Source of the DNA: Flavobacteriaceae bacterium
Lineage (GTDB): Bacteria; Bacteroidota; Bacteroidia; Flavobacteriales; Flavobacteriaceae
Assembly (NCBI GenBank): GCA_030633285.1
Contig: DAOVTC010000016.1
Coordinates: 1-11,386, forward strand
Direction: 5' to 3'
DNA: 11,386 nt
Part shown: positions 1 through 9,300 of the stretch, in pieces
How positions within the stretch are numbered: position 1 is the first letter of the stretch
How the letters are laid out: every line of letters starts with the position of its first letter
The notes under the pieces: generated by a model
Database searches by the model: none
Seen by the model: only the letters and a program-made list of their open reading frames with translations
Told to the model about the DNA's origin: nothing
Translations under genes and position numbers: made by a program

Positions 1-857
1 AATTCTGTAGCTTTAGAGGTTTTATTTCCATAAATATATTTTCCTCCTCCTTCTTTAGCAATTTGTTTTAAGGTTTCAACATGTAATTTCGTTATAACAA
101 CTTCATCTTTATTATCTTTTTTATAGCCAATAAATTTCCAGTTTCTTTTTATAGGTATTGGTTTTCCTTTATTTGTGCCAACACCAATTGTATAAGTTCT
201 AATTCCTTCATTTTCAAAAATTTCTTTTGCTATTTTACTTGAATTTTTTTCATGGTCTTCTCCATCAGAAATAATAAATAAAAACCTATTGGTTTGCGAA
301 TCATCATCATAAAAAGTCTTCGCTAATTTTAACGCTTCATTAATTGCAGTTCCCTGTGAAGAAACCATTTCTGGATTCGCATTTTGTAAAAACATTTTAG
401 CCGCGGCATGATCAGTAGTAATTGGCAATAAAGGATAAGCATTTCCTGCGTAAATAATAATACCAACTCTATCGCTACCCAATTTATCTACAATTTTAGT
501 AATTAGTTGTTTTGATTTTTCTAAACGATTAGGAGCAATATCTTCTGCCAACATACTTTTAGAAACATCTAGTGCAAAAACTATATCAACACCTTGACGT
601 TTGATGGTTTTTAATTGTGTTCCCATTTTTGGGTTTACCAAAGCAAAAATTAAAAATGCTAATCCAATAACAACCATTGTAATTTTTAAAACAGATTTGA
701 ATTTAGAAGTTTCAGGACTCAATTTTTTCAATAAAGATAATTCTGCAAATTCACGCTGTTTCTTTCTTTTCCATATAGATACCAATAAATACATTACAAC
801 CAAAATTGCAATGGATATAAATAAATAAAAATATTTTGGTTCTTCTATTTGATACAT
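1..857 (-). CDS. batB: BatB, VWA-domain membrane protein of the Bat operon (3' end beyond the window)
   Basis: The reading frame opens at the ATG at 857 and stays open to the left edge, giving 285 visible residues without a stop, so the C-terminus is outside the window. Membrane segments lie at about residues 9-28 and 57-75. A von Willebrand A domain follows, with an intact metal-ion-dependent adhesion site: D97-x-S99-x-S101, T170 and D198 (ISDGED). The family (TIGR/Pfam VWA, aerotolerance protein BatB) sits in the inner membrane with the VWA domain exposed to the periplasm and probably binds partner proteins; its biochemical role is poorly defined. It follows batA by 42 bases and has an AGAGG ribosome-binding-like stretch at 861-865, close to the ATG. 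BatB is preferred over BatA because it is the second VWA gene and continues past the length at which BatA ends in a third membrane segment. Co-transcription with batA is inferred. Confidence 0.9.
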   Translation of the reverse strand, partial: MYQIEEPKYFYLFISIAILVVMYLLVSIWKRKKQREFAELSLLKKLSPETSKFKSVLKITMVVIGLAFLIFALVNPKMGTQLKTIKRQGVDIVFALDVSKSMLAEDIAPNRLEKSKQLITKIVDKLGSDRVGIIIYAGNAYPLLPITTDHAAAKMFLQNANPEMVSSQGTAINEALKLAKTFYDDDSQTNRFLFIISDGEDHEKNSSKIAKEIFENEGIRTYTIGVGTNKGKPIPIKRNWKFIGYKKDNKDEVVITKLHVETLKQIAKEGGGKYIYGNKTSKATE

Positions 858-870
858 AAACCTCTTTTAA

Positions 871-884
871 TTCCCCAAAGGGAA
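871..884 (-). other. Small hairpin in the batA-batB gap
   Basis: TTCCC (871-875) and GGGAA (880-884) pair around a four-base loop, with AT-rich flanks that could extend the stem. It lies just upstream of the AGAGG and start codon of batB. There is no T-run after it on the minus strand, so it is unlikely to be a terminator. It could be an mRNA processing or stability element, or be of no consequence. Confidence 0.3.
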
Positions 885-899
885 AAATTTTCTCTCTAA

Positions 900-1898
900 T
901 TAAATAAAACTTCTATAAACTGTAAATCGTAAAAGCATTTCTAACAGTATTAAAAATCCTGCAAGTAATACAAACAGACGGTATTTTTCTTGATAATTAT
1001 AATATTTAAACTCTTCTATTTCTGTTTTTTCTAATTTATTTATCTCATTATAAATTGATTCTAATTTCTTATTATCAGTTGCTCTAAAGTATTTTCCTTC
1101 TGTCTCTTTTGCAATAAATTGCAATAATTTTTCATCAATTTCAACAGGAGCATTTCTAAAAATTAATTTTCCAAATAAATCTTTAGCTACAGGAAATAAA
1201 GCTGTTCCATTTGTACCTAATCCTATCGTATATACTTTAATATTAAGCTCTTTGGCTAACTCTGTAGCCGTTTTTGGATCAATAAATCCAGAATTATTTA
1301 CTCCATCTGTCAATAAAATAATAACTTTACTTTTAGCTTTACTATCCTTTAATCTATTAACTGCAGAACCTAATCCCATACCAATGGCGGTACCATCATT
1401 AATTTGCCCCCATTTTATTTTACTAATCGTATTTTTAACTATACTTTTATCACTAGTAATTGGGGTTTGCGTATAACTTTCACCTGCATAAACAACTATT
1501 CCAATTCGATCATTAGGGCGTTTATTTACAAAATTAATAGCAACAGTTTTTAACGCTTCTAGTCTGTTTGGTTTTAAATCTTTAGCTAACATACTTGCCG
1601 ATACATCAATTGCCATAACAATATCAATACCTCTTGTGATTTTTGTTTTTTTACTTACTTCTACAATTCTAGGTCTTGCTAGAGCTACTATCAACAATAT
1701 GATTGCTAATAAACGTAAAAGGTAGAGTATCGGTTTTAATTTAGCTAACAAACTTTGTTGTGCAAAACCTTTTGTACTTGCTATTTTTAAATTTGCACTA
1801 TCTTTTTTTTGCATAAAAAAATACCAAATCGCCAATATTGGAATTACCAATAGCAACCATAAAAATTCAGGATTTGTATATTCTAAATTATTTATCAT
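900..1898 (-). CDS. batA: BatA, VWA-domain membrane protein of the Bat operon
   Basis: This is a complete 332-residue protein of typical BatA length. It has two N-terminal membrane segments (about 11-28 and 57-75), a von Willebrand A domain from about residue 90 to 290, and a C-terminal membrane segment (about 306-325). The metal-ion-dependent adhesion site is intact: D98-x-S100-x-S102, T170 (DGTA) and D198 (LLTDG). This layout places the VWA domain outside the cytoplasmic membrane and leaves only short cytosolic tails. BatA proteins belong to the MoxR-associated envelope module first linked to aerotolerance in Bacteroides fragilis; the molecular role remains unclear. Its ATG overlaps the end of the upstream gene by 11 bases (1888-1898), which suggests translational coupling. 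The similarity to BatB around the metal site fits an ancient duplication. Confidence 0.93.
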   Translation of the reverse strand: MINNLEYTNPEFLWLLLVIPILAIWYFFMQKKDSANLKIASTKGFAQQSLLAKLKPILYLLRLLAIILLIVALARPRIVEVSKKTKITRGIDIVMAIDVSASMLAKDLKPNRLEALKTVAINFVNKRPNDRIGIVVYAGESYTQTPITSDKSIVKNTISKIKWGQINDGTAIGMGLGSAVNRLKDSKAKSKVIILLTDGVNNSGFIDPKTATELAKELNIKVYTIGLGTNGTALFPVAKDLFGKLIFRNAPVEIDEKLLQFIAKETEGKYFRATDNKKLESIYNEINKLEKTEIEEFKYYNYQEKYRLFVLLAGFLILLEMLLRFTVYRSFI

Positions 1899-2880
1899 CT
1901 TCTTTTTCGGAATTTTCTTTTATGTTTTTTGGATGCAAAATATCAATGATATCTTCGGCGTCATTTCTATGAATTTCAATTTCATTTGATAAAGGTTTAG
2001 ATTTTGCAAATTTCACTAAATCAGCCTCTTGTAATAATTTTTGTAATTTAATAATCGTTTCTTTTGGTATATTTAAATTACTACTGCTATTAAAATCTGT
2101 TATGGTTTCTAACAATTCATCAGTAGTTGATTCTAAAGCCGGAATATTCATTTCTCGTTCAATAAAAGATCTTACAATATCTGTAAGTTCAACATAATAC
2201 AGCTTCACTTTATTATGTTGCCAAAGTTGTTTGTTATCTAATTCTTTTAAACGCTGTTTTGCCAAATCGAATGGTGGTAATTTAGCTAATTGTTCTTCAT
2301 GTGTTGGTTTATCTCTAAGTACAAAATATAAAATCACAGCAATTACGACTAACAAAAGAATCAGCCACCAAAAATAAGTTATAAAATCTCTAAAAGTATA
2401 AGGTTCATTTTTAATATTTTTTATATGATACATTGGCTGTTTGATTGTATCAACAGCTACTGTTGCCACATCAATAATAACCGAATCGGTTAAAAACATT
2501 TTATTTTTAATAAATACTGTTTGCTGTGGTAATACATATCTTCCACTATCAAAACTAGTCAATGCATATTTTTTAATCAACCTGTTTTTAAGTGAATCAA
2601 TCTTAAATGATTCAACTACTTCAATTCTTTTTAAGGCATCTAAATGTAGTTTTGGAAATTGAACATCATCAGTTTCATTAACAATTATTTGATAATTGAT
2701 TTGTTCACCTATTCGTATTTTAGTAGTATCTATTTTGGTACTAACTTGGGCAAATCCAATAAACCCAAATAAAAATACAGATATAAATAAATTAAATCGA
2801 AAAAACTTAATAGCATACCTCAGCCAAATAGAATCAACAATTCTATTTTTAAAGTTTTGCAAATAAAAAATATTTTTCAT
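1888..2880 (-). CDS. BatD/DUF4381-like membrane protein of the Bat operon
   Basis: The 330-residue product has a basic N-terminal stretch, a hydrophobic segment at about 30-44 that resembles a signal peptide ending near FAQ, and a periplasmic-type beta-rich region (about 46-160) including an IRIGEQINYQI stretch, as in BatD-like domains. One strong membrane span lies at about 168-187, and a charged cytosolic tail reads LAKQRLKELDN and YYVELTDIVRSFIEREM, a pattern typical of DUF4381-type tails. In MoxR-DUF58-VWA operons this position between DUF58 and BatA is regularly taken by such a single-span protein; it is presumed to join the cytosolic MoxR/DUF58 side to the outer VWA proteins, which is inference. 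It starts three bases after the DUF58 stop and overlaps batA by 11 bases. The start at 2880 leaves an unusually long 28-residue stretch before the hydrophobic core, but no later ATG exists. Family placement is moderate; its role is not established. Confidence 0.8.
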   Translation of the reverse strand: MKNIFYLQNFKNRIVDSIWLRYAIKFFRFNLFISVFLFGFIGFAQVSTKIDTTKIRIGEQINYQIIVNETDDVQFPKLHLDALKRIEVVESFKIDSLKNRLIKKYALTSFDSGRYVLPQQTVFIKNKMFLTDSVIIDVATVAVDTIKQPMYHIKNIKNEPYTFRDFITYFWWLILLLVVIAVILYFVLRDKPTHEEQLAKLPPFDLAKQRLKELDNKQLWQHNKVKLYYVELTDIVRSFIEREMNIPALESTTDELLETITDFNSSSNLNIPKETIIKLQKLLQEADLVKFAKSKPLSNEIEIHRNDAEDIIDILHPKNIKENSEKEDDK

Positions 2881-2883
2881 TTT

Positions 2884-3750
2884 TTAATTTCTTCGTTTAA
2901 AATATCCAAGCAATTTTTTTACATAACTCTCATCAATACGTGTATTTATTGTTCCTGAGCCACTTTTTTTAAAGGTTGTTTCAAAATAATCAACTGTTTT
3001 TAAATAATTGGCTTTGTAATTATTTCGAACAGTTTTTGAATTGGTATTTACCAAAATAATTTTTCCGCTTTCAGCATCTTGCATTGGAACCATTCCTAGT
3101 TTTGGAATTTCCGTTTCACATTTATCATATACTCTAATACCCGTAACATCATGCTTTTTACCAACAATTTTAAGTGAATTATTGTAATTGTCATCCATGA
3201 AATCAGAAAGAATAAAAACTATTGCTTTCTTTTTCATCACATTTGACAAGTAACGTAAAGCATGAGTTATATTGGTTTTTTTACTTTTAGGATGAAATTC
3301 TATCAATTCTCTAATTATTCTTAAAACATGTGTTTTCCCTTTTTTGGGAGGAATAAAAAGTTCTATTTCATCTGAAAATAATAGTAATCCAACTTTGTCA
3401 TTATTTTGAATTGCCGAAAATGCTAATGTTGCACTAATTTCGGTAATCATATCACGTTTAAATTGAATGGTGGTTCCAAAAGACTCTGAAGCGCTGATAT
3501 CAACCATCAACATCATGGTTAATTCGCGTTCTTCTTCAAAAACTTTAACAAATGGTTCGTGATAGCGAGCAGTTACATTCCAATCAATAGAGCGAATATC
3601 ATCACCAAATTGATACTGACGTACTTCTGAAAAAGTCATGCCTCGTCCCTTAAACGAACTGTGGTATTCGCCAGAGAATATATGATCAGACAAACGCCTT
3701 GTCTTGATCTCAATTTTACGAACTTTTTTGAGTATTTCTTTGGTATCCAT
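2884..3750 (-). CDS. DUF58 domain protein (MoxR-associated VWA-like)
   Basis: This is a 288-residue soluble protein with no membrane span. The DUF58 signature is clear: RQYQFGDD-IRSIDWNVTAR-EPFVKVFEEER at about residues 44-75. It is followed by a VWA-like fold with DISAS (D84, S86, S88), T159/T162 and LSDF (D183) as probable metal ligands. DUF58 proteins are usually encoded next to MoxR ATPases and are thought to be their partners or clients. I place the start at the ATG at 3750: the protein then begins MDTKEILKKVRK, the usual flavobacterial beginning, whereas a TTG at 3756 would add only two residues. The gap to moxR is 93 bases and carries repeats, in contrast with the tight spacing to the next gene (three bases), so its expression may be partly separate from moxR. 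Confidence 0.93.
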   Translation of the reverse strand: MDTKEILKKVRKIEIKTRRLSDHIFSGEYHSSFKGRGMTFSEVRQYQFGDDIRSIDWNVTARYHEPFVKVFEEERELTMMLMVDISASESFGTTIQFKRDMITEISATLAFSAIQNNDKVGLLLFSDEIELFIPPKKGKTHVLRIIRELIEFHPKSKKTNITHALRYLSNVMKKKAIVFILSDFMDDNYNNSLKIVGKKHDVTGIRVYDKCETEIPKLGMVPMQDAESGKIILVNTNSKTVRNNYKANYLKTVDYFETTFKKSGSGTINTRIDESYVKKLLGYFKRRN

Positions 3751-3756
3751 TTTCAA

Positions 3757-3789
3757 GTAAAAAGGATAAAGTAAAAAAGGATAAAGTAA
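3757..3789. repeat. Short tandem repeat of 14-15 bases between moxR and the DUF58 gene
   Basis: GTAAAAAGGATAAA (3757-3770) is followed directly by GTAAAAAAGGATAAA (3771-3785) and then GTAA, so there are two copies differing by one A, plus the start of a third. The repeat lies in the untranslated leader just before the DUF58 start codon. The one-base length difference is typical of slippage in A-runs. Confidence 0.75.
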
Positions 3790-3820
3790 TTTATAGTGAA
3801 ATTGGCTTCACTTTTACTTT
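3783..3820. repeat. Imperfect inverted repeat in the moxR-DUF58 gap
   Basis: AGTGAA (3795-3800) pairs with TTCACT (3807-3812) around a six-base loop, and AAAGTA (3783-3788) pairs with TACTTT (3815-3820) outside it, with an asymmetric internal loop. A run of heptamers (TACTTTT, AACTTTT, AACTTTT) starts within the right arm and continues to about 3835. On the minus strand it follows moxR by about 24 bases. It lacks a GC-rich stem, so it would be a weak terminator at best. It may instead be a degenerate intergenic repeat of the low-complexity kind found in flavobacterial genomes. Confidence 0.5.
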
Positions 3821-3843
3821 TAACTTTTAACTTTTTCCTTGTT

Positions 3844-4848
3844 TTAAGGTACTTCTACTTCATTTACAATTTTATTGATAATATCTTCTGAAGTAACATT
3901 TTCTGCTTCAGCTTCATAAGTAATACCTATTCTATGCCTAAGAACATCATGTACTACGGCTCTTACATCTTCAGGTATCACATACCCTCTTCGTTTAATA
4001 AAAGCATAGCATTTTGATGCCATTGCCAAATTAATACTTCCCCTTGGTGATGCACCAAAACTTATTAAAGGTTTTAAATCTGGTAATCGATAATTTTCTG
4101 GATAACGAGTTGCAAATACAATATCTAAAATATATTTTTCAATTTTTTCATCCATATAAACCTCTTTTACCGACTCACGAGCTTTTAAAATTTGTTCAAT
4201 AGATACCACTTGATTAACAGTATCAAAACCACCTTTTAAGTTTTGACGCATAATTGCTTGTTCATCATCTAGTTTTGGATAATCAATAACTGTTTTTAAC
4301 ATAAAACGGTCTACTTGAGCTTCAGGTAAAGGATACGTTCCTTCCTGCTCAATAGGGTTTTGTGTTGCCATTACTAAAAACGGTTCAGGTAATTTAAAAG
4401 TTGTATCACCAATAGTTACTTGGTGTTCTTGCATTGCTTCTAATAGAGCTGACTGTACTTTAGCCGGTGCACGATTAATCTCATCTGCAAGAACAAAATT
4501 TGCAAAAATCGGTCCTTTTTTTATTGAGAAATCATTCTCTTTCATATTGTAAATCATGGTACCTATTACATCGGCAGGTAATAAATCTGGTGTAAACTGA
4601 ACACGGCTAAAAGATGCTTTTACAGCTTTAGATAAAGTATTTATTGCTAGGGTTTTAGCTAAACCAGGAACACCTTCTAATAAAATATGCCCATTCCCTA
4701 ATAAACCTATAAGCAGTCTTTCAAGCATATGCTTTTGCCCAACAATTACCTTGTTCATTTCAAGTAATAACAAGTCAATAAAAGCGCTTTCTTTTTCAAT
4801 TTTTTCATTGATAGCTCTTATATCAATATTTGTGTTTTGTGTATCCAT
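3844..4848 (-). CDS. moxR: MoxR-family AAA+ ATPase
   Basis: This is a 334-residue soluble ATPase with every core element of the MoxR family: Walker A GVPGLAKT (residues 59-66), Walker B VLADEIN (119-125), sensor 1 ATQNP (161-165), and the EAQVDRF segment (176-182) with a candidate arginine finger. An AAA lid domain occupies the C-terminal third. MoxR proteins use ATP hydrolysis to mature or remodel partner proteins, often acting with VWA-containing proteins, which is exactly what the next four genes encode. It is the first gene of the Bat operon, with a candidate promoter about 45 bases upstream and the panB terminator behind that. Length and start are normal for the family. The family is certain; the client in this organism is unknown. 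Confidence 0.96.
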   Translation of the reverse strand: MDTQNTNIDIRAINEKIEKESAFIDLLLLEMNKVIVGQKHMLERLLIGLLGNGHILLEGVPGLAKTLAINTLSKAVKASFSRVQFTPDLLPADVIGTMIYNMKENDFSIKKGPIFANFVLADEINRAPAKVQSALLEAMQEHQVTIGDTTFKLPEPFLVMATQNPIEQEGTYPLPEAQVDRFMLKTVIDYPKLDDEQAIMRQNLKGGFDTVNQVVSIEQILKARESVKEVYMDEKIEKYILDIVFATRYPENYRLPDLKPLISFGASPRGSINLAMASKCYAFIKRRGYVIPEDVRAVVHDVLRHRIGITYEAEAENVTSEDIINKIVNEVEVP

Positions 4849-4893
4849 TTATTTTTTAAAAATTGTATTTATTATAAAAATCTACAAGAGCAG

Positions 4894-4901
4894 CAAATCT
4901 A
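4894..4901 (-). promoter_or_regulatory. Candidate -7 promoter element of the moxR/Bat operon
   Basis: On the minus strand the sequence reads TAGATTTG, an exact match to the Bacteroidetes -7 consensus TAnnTTTG. It lies about 45 bases before the moxR ATG and downstream of the panB terminator, where an operon promoter is expected. I see no good TTG-type -33 element at the usual distance upstream, so the call rests on one short motif and its position. Confidence 0.45.
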
Positions 4902-4971
4902 ATGGATAGATTGGTTTTTTCTTGTTAAAATTTGGTTAAATTAAAGGGTTGTATTTTTTATATAACTGAAT

Positions 4972-4993
4972 AAAAAAACCGAGTAAAACTCGG
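4972..4993 (-). terminator. Rho-independent terminator after panB
   Basis: Reading the minus strand, CCGAGT, a TTT loop and ACTCGG form a six-base-pair GC-containing stem (4979-4993), followed at once by seven T residues (4972-4978). It starts only three bases after the panB stop codon. The flanking AAAA before the stem can also pair with the T-run. It closes the addA-cvpA-panB unit and separates it from the Bat operon. On the plus strand the same hairpin has only a four-T tail and no gene ends into it. Confidence 0.88.
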
Positions 4994-4996
4994 CTT

Positions 4997-5815
4997 TTAA
5001 TATTGTTCATCTTTATTTGGAAAATCTCTGGTTTTAACATCAGAGATATATTGTTTAAAAGCATCTCCCATTTCTACATATAAATCTAAATATCTTCTTA
5101 AAAATCTAGGATTAAATTCATGTGTCATACCCAACATGTCATGAGTAACCAATACTTGACCGTCAACTCCTCCTCCTGCACCAATGCCAATTACTGGTAT
5201 TGTTAAGCTTTCTGCTACTTCCTTAGCTAATTTAGAAGGTACTTTTTCTAAAACTAAAGCAAAGCACCCTAGTTCTTCTAATAATTTAGCATCTTTTTTT
5301 AATTTTTCTGCTTCTTCTTCTTCTTTAGCTCTTACTGTATAGGTGCCAAATTTATATATAGATTGTGGAGTTAAACCTAAATGTCCCATAACTGGAATTC
5401 CCGCTGTTAAAACTCTTGAAATTGATTCTGCAATTTCTTCGCCACCTTCCATTTTTACGGAATGACCTCCAGATTCTTTCATAATTCGAATTGCGGTGTC
5501 TAATGCTTTTCGTGAATTGCCTTGATAAGAACCAAATGGTAAATCAACAACAACTAAACATCTTTCAATACCCCTTACTACCGAAGAAGCATGATAAATC
5601 ATTTGATCTAAAGTTATAGGTAAAGTCGTTTCGTGACCCGCCATTACATTTGATGCCGAATCTCCAACCAAAATAATATCAATTCCTGCACGGTCTACAA
5701 TTTTAGCCATTGTATAATCATAGGCAGTAAGCATTGATATTTTCTCACCGTTGGTTTTCATTTCAACCAGCGACTTAGTTGTAATTCTTTTGTATTCTTT
5801 ATTAACTGCCGACAT
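4997..5815 (-). CDS. panB: 3-methyl-2-oxobutanoate hydroxymethyltransferase (PanB)
   Basis: PanB transfers a hydroxymethyl group from 5,10-methylene-tetrahydrofolate to 3-methyl-2-oxobutanoate to give ketopantoate, the first committed step of pantothenate and coenzyme A synthesis, in the cytosol. The 272-residue protein shows the family signatures: LTAYDY (29-34), [11 protein letters not shown] (50-60), DLPFGSY (91-97), KMEGG (121-125), GHLGLTPQ (144-151) and [12 protein letters not shown] (209-220). By comparison with the E. coli enzyme, D52, D91 and E123 are the metal ligands, K121 contacts substrate and E190 is the catalytic glutamate; all are present. The ATG at 5815 is chosen because it gives [16 protein letters not shown], the usual beginning; a TTG at 5845 would add ten cysteine-rich residues and leave three bases to cvpA. 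It lies 33 bases after cvpA and ends at a strong terminator. The other pan genes are not in the window. Confidence 0.96.
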   Translation of the reverse strand: MSAVNKEYKRITTKSLVEMKTNGEKISMLTAYDYTMAKIVDRAGIDIILVGDSASNVMAGHETTLPITLDQMIYHASSVVRGIERCLVVVDLPFGSYQGNSRKALDTAIRIMKESGGHSVKMEGGEEIAESISRVLTAGIPVMGHLGLTPQSIYKFGTYTVRAKEEEEAEKLKKDAKLLEELGCFALVLEKVPSKLAKEVAESLTIPVIGIGAGGGVDGQVLVTHDMLGMTHEFNPRFLRRYLDLYVEMGDAFKQYISDVKTRDFPNKDEQY

Positions 5816-5848
5816 AATTTTTAATTTGCAACACAAAAATAGCAATTA

Positions 5849-6349
5849 TTATTCATTTTTGACTTCAACAACCTTTACCAATTTAGGAAAAATAGTTGAT
5901 GCTAAATTTTTAACTGGTTCATAAAGTATAGATTGTTCAGTTTTTGATTGATCCATAAATTTTAAAGTTTTATTGAATTGACTAAAAACAATAAGTAACA
6001 CACTTACTATCAATCCATATTTTAAAACCCCAAACAAAGCTCCTAATATTTTATTAAAAAACCCTAAAGAAGCTGTTTCCGCAATTTTGGTTAACATTTT
6101 ACCCATCATTGTTAAAGCAATAACTATAATTAAAAAAGTACCTGCAAAAGAAACTAGTTGAATCATTGATGGATCCCAACTCATTTTACTCTTTAAAATA
6201 TTTGCTAAAAAATAAGAAAAGTGTATGGCTCCATAAACTCCAAGAACCAAACCAACCAATGAAGTTATCTCAACAAATAACCCTTTTAAATATCCTTTTA
6301 CCAAACCAAAAAGTAAAATACATGCAATAATAATGTCAATAGTGTTCAT
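5849..6349 (-). CDS. cvpA: CvpA-family inner-membrane protein
   Basis: The 166-residue product has four predicted membrane segments at about residues 3-20, 26-48, 62-86 and 102-124, followed by a short polar C-terminal tail. The N-terminal pattern IDIIIACILLFGLVKGYLKG is characteristic of the CvpA family (named after colicin V production in E. coli), with the conserved GLVKGYLKGL turn between the first two helices. The function in flavobacteria is not known; in proteobacteria it has been linked to envelope stress and colicin V export. It begins 11 bases after the helicase-nuclease stop and ends with two consecutive in-frame TAA codons (5846-5851). It is probably part of the same transcript as panB, but nothing indicates a shared pathway. 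Confidence 0.88.
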   Translation of the reverse strand: MNTIDIIIACILLFGLVKGYLKGLFVEITSLVGLVLGVYGAIHFSYFLANILKSKMSWDPSMIQLVSFAGTFLIIVIALTMMGKMLTKIAETASLGFFNKILGALFGVLKYGLIVSVLLIVFSQFNKTLKFMDQSKTEQSILYEPVKNLASTIFPKLVKVVEVKNE

Positions 6350-6360
6350 CTATAATATAT

Positions 6361-9300
6361 TTAAACTTTTACAACTAAAATTTCTTCATCAATATAAACT
6401 AATATTTTTTCAAAAACAGTAAAGTTCATTTTTTTTAAAGCACTACCATAACCTTCTATCTGTTGGTGGTGTTTGTTTTCGGGTTTACCGGTTTTATAAT
6501 CAATTATTGTTACGTTATTTTCTTTATCAAAAACCAACCTGTCTGGAATTAAAATTTGTTTATCATCAGTTAATATCTCTCTTTCTGTAAAAATAATTTT
6601 ATCTGTTTTATAATAAGTTTCTAACTGTTGGTGATTTACTATTTTATAAATCAATTTTTCAATTTCTTCTTGTTTGTTTTTTTCAATCATTCCCATATTA
6701 ACAAATTGATTTACAGCAATTTTAACATCTTTTTCAAAAATTATTTTAGCCATTAACTCATGAATTACATTGCCAAATAGTATAGCATCTCCTCTATCTG
6801 TATCCCAAAGTAAATTTGAACGGGCAACTATATTTATTTGATGATCTTGCCATGAACTACTAATAAAATCTTTTTGAATTTCAACATTTAAATCATCATC
6901 ATTTTTATTTGATAATCGTATATTATTTCCAAATTTATAAATAAATTTTTCTTCTTCCCACAATCCTAACTTATTTAAAAAATCAATAAAAAAGTGAGAA
7001 TATAATTTGAGTTTATCTTTTGCTTTTCTGTTTTCAGAAATAATATATAATTGTTCTTTTGCACGAGTGAATGTTACATATAATAAATTAAAATTATCTA
7101 GCTCTGATTCTTCCTGCTGATGAGAAAAAATATTTTTTCCATACTCACCAGTGTTTTCAATAGCTGAAGATGAATTAATCAATATACTTTCAAAATCATT
7201 ATACACTTCTTTATCTAAATTATCATACCAAGTTTTTGGATTATTCTGATAATAAATATCTAGATCATAAGGGAAAATAACTACAGGAAATTCTAACCCT
7301 TTTGACTTATGGATTGTCATAATTTGAACAGCATCTTTATTATTGGATGCAACTATACTTAACTTTTCATTTTTTTGTTCCCAATACTCTAAAAATTCAA
7401 TATTATTTTGTGATTTTCGTTGTATGAATTCATAAACAAAATCTAAAAAAAACTGTAAATAAGCATCCGATTCTTGAGTCAATTTAAAACTTCTAATGAT
7501 GCCTTCTATACTTTCATAAAACGGACTTTGATTAAAAATTTGTGAACTATAAAATATCCGGTACTTTTCTAAAGATTTAAAGAAACTGGAGTCATCAAGA
7601 TAAACTAAATCACTAATAAATTCATGTTTATCACTTTGAATTTTAAGGTGATTGTGCAAAAAGTACAAAATATCAGCTTTAGACTCATCATTGTTTTTAT
7701 TGCTTAAATATTTCAATAGATTTATAATGAAATAAATTTTATTATTATTTTTAATATACAAAGTTTCTGAACTAACAATTTGAATTCCTTTTTCAGAAAG
7801 ATAATTTGCAATAACTATACCTTGATCTTTTTTTCTAACCAAAATACATATTTCATTCTTTTCAAATTCGTTTTCTAAACTAAGTATTGTCTCATATACT
7901 TTTTCAGGAAATATTTGATCTCTTTCTTCTTTGTTTTTACACTCTTCAATAAAATTTAATTGTACAAAACCTCCTTCTTTTTTGTAAGATTTTTGGTTGT
8001 TTCCAATTTTATATAAATTTTGATAGGCTACATTTTGAAAATAGTTAGAAATATGGGTAAAAAATTGATTATTGAAATTAACTATTTCAGAATAACTTCG
8101 ATAATTTGTATCTAAATTTTCTAATCTCTTTTTTACTTGAAATGGGTTGTTGACAATAGCGTTGCCCTCAGTCGCTAAATCAATGAATTGTTCGGCTTTA
8201 CCTCCACGCCATCGGTAAATAGCTTGTTTTGCATCTCCAACCAAAAGCAAACTTGAATTTTCTTCTGACAAAGCATTATCAATTAAAGGAATTAAATTTT
8301 GCCATTGTAAAACCGAAGTATCCTGCATTTCATCAATAAAAAAGTGCTTGTATTTTTCACCAATTTTTTCATATATAAATGCCGCAGGCTGTTCGCGTAA
8401 ATGTTTACTAATTATTTGATTGAATTCAGAATTTAATCTGATATTATTTTCTGTTTTAATCTCTTCCAAAACTTTGCTAATCGAATTTGTAATAGCTAAA
8501 GGAATGAGGTTTTTTAAGATGAGTTTATTTAAATAATACATCGAAAATATATTTTTAGACTCGTCATAAAGATTTAAAAGTAAACCAACAACACTATCAA
8601 TTTTTAACTTTATATCTTCATGTTTCCCTTTTGTGTAAAATAATTGTATCTCAATACTTTTCCCTAATCCTTTTTCTGTATCAAAATTGATTTTTGAAAT
8701 ATCCTTAATTAAATTTTGAAAAAACTTAGGAAACTGACTGTAATAAAAATCTTTATATTCAATATCCAGATTATCAATAATTTCCAATCCTTTTTCACCA
8801 ATTTTGGTAAATTGTTTTTCAGTATGTTTTTGTTTTTGCCTGAGTTTTTTTTCTAAGGCTTTAAAACCTGAAATGGTTTTGCTTTCTAATTTTTGAATTT
8901 CATTGGCATCATTTTCATTTAATAATAACTTTGAAATTTCATTTAACTCTCTAGAAACATCCCATGATTTATCTTCCAATGTTTTTCGCTTTGCAAATTC
9001 AACTAAAACATTGCTTAACTCTTTATCAATCCCAATTTTTGAAATAATAACATCTACCGTTTCTTCTAAGATAGATTGTGGATCTAATTCAACTTCAAAA
9101 TCTAAAGGTAAGCCTAAATCAAAAGCAAAAGATTTGATTAATTTATTAGTAAAACTATCAATAGTTTTGATATGAAAAGATGAATAGTTTTGTAAAATAC
9201 TTTGTAATATTTTTTTAGATCTTTGTTGTATAATTTCAACATCAAGTCCAGTTTCCTTAACTATTGACTGAAACATGTCATTTGATGAATCACCTTTTGA

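Noticed and set aside
601..828. Plus-strand open frame of 75 codons
   Set aside because: It lies wholly inside batB on the opposite strand, resembles no protein family and has no start context.
1252..1476. Plus-strand open frame of 74 codons
   Set aside because: It is antisense to the batA VWA domain and is explained by the composition of the real gene.
2441..2662. Plus-strand open frame of 73 codons
   Set aside because: It is antisense to the BatD/DUF4381-like gene and shows no family pattern.
3751..3756. TTG start two codons upstream of the DUF58 ATG
   Set aside because: It adds only Met-Lys, and the ATG at 3750 gives the usual MDTKEILKKVRK beginning.
5816..5845. TTG start giving PanB ten extra residues ([10 protein letters not shown])
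   Set aside because: The extension is not typical of PanB, would leave only three bases after cvpA, and the ATG at 5815 gives the normal N-terminus.
8903..9175. Plus-strand open frame of 90 codons, serine- and asparagine-rich
   Set aside because: It is antisense to addA, and its biased composition mirrors the Lys/Glu/Asp-rich coding strand.
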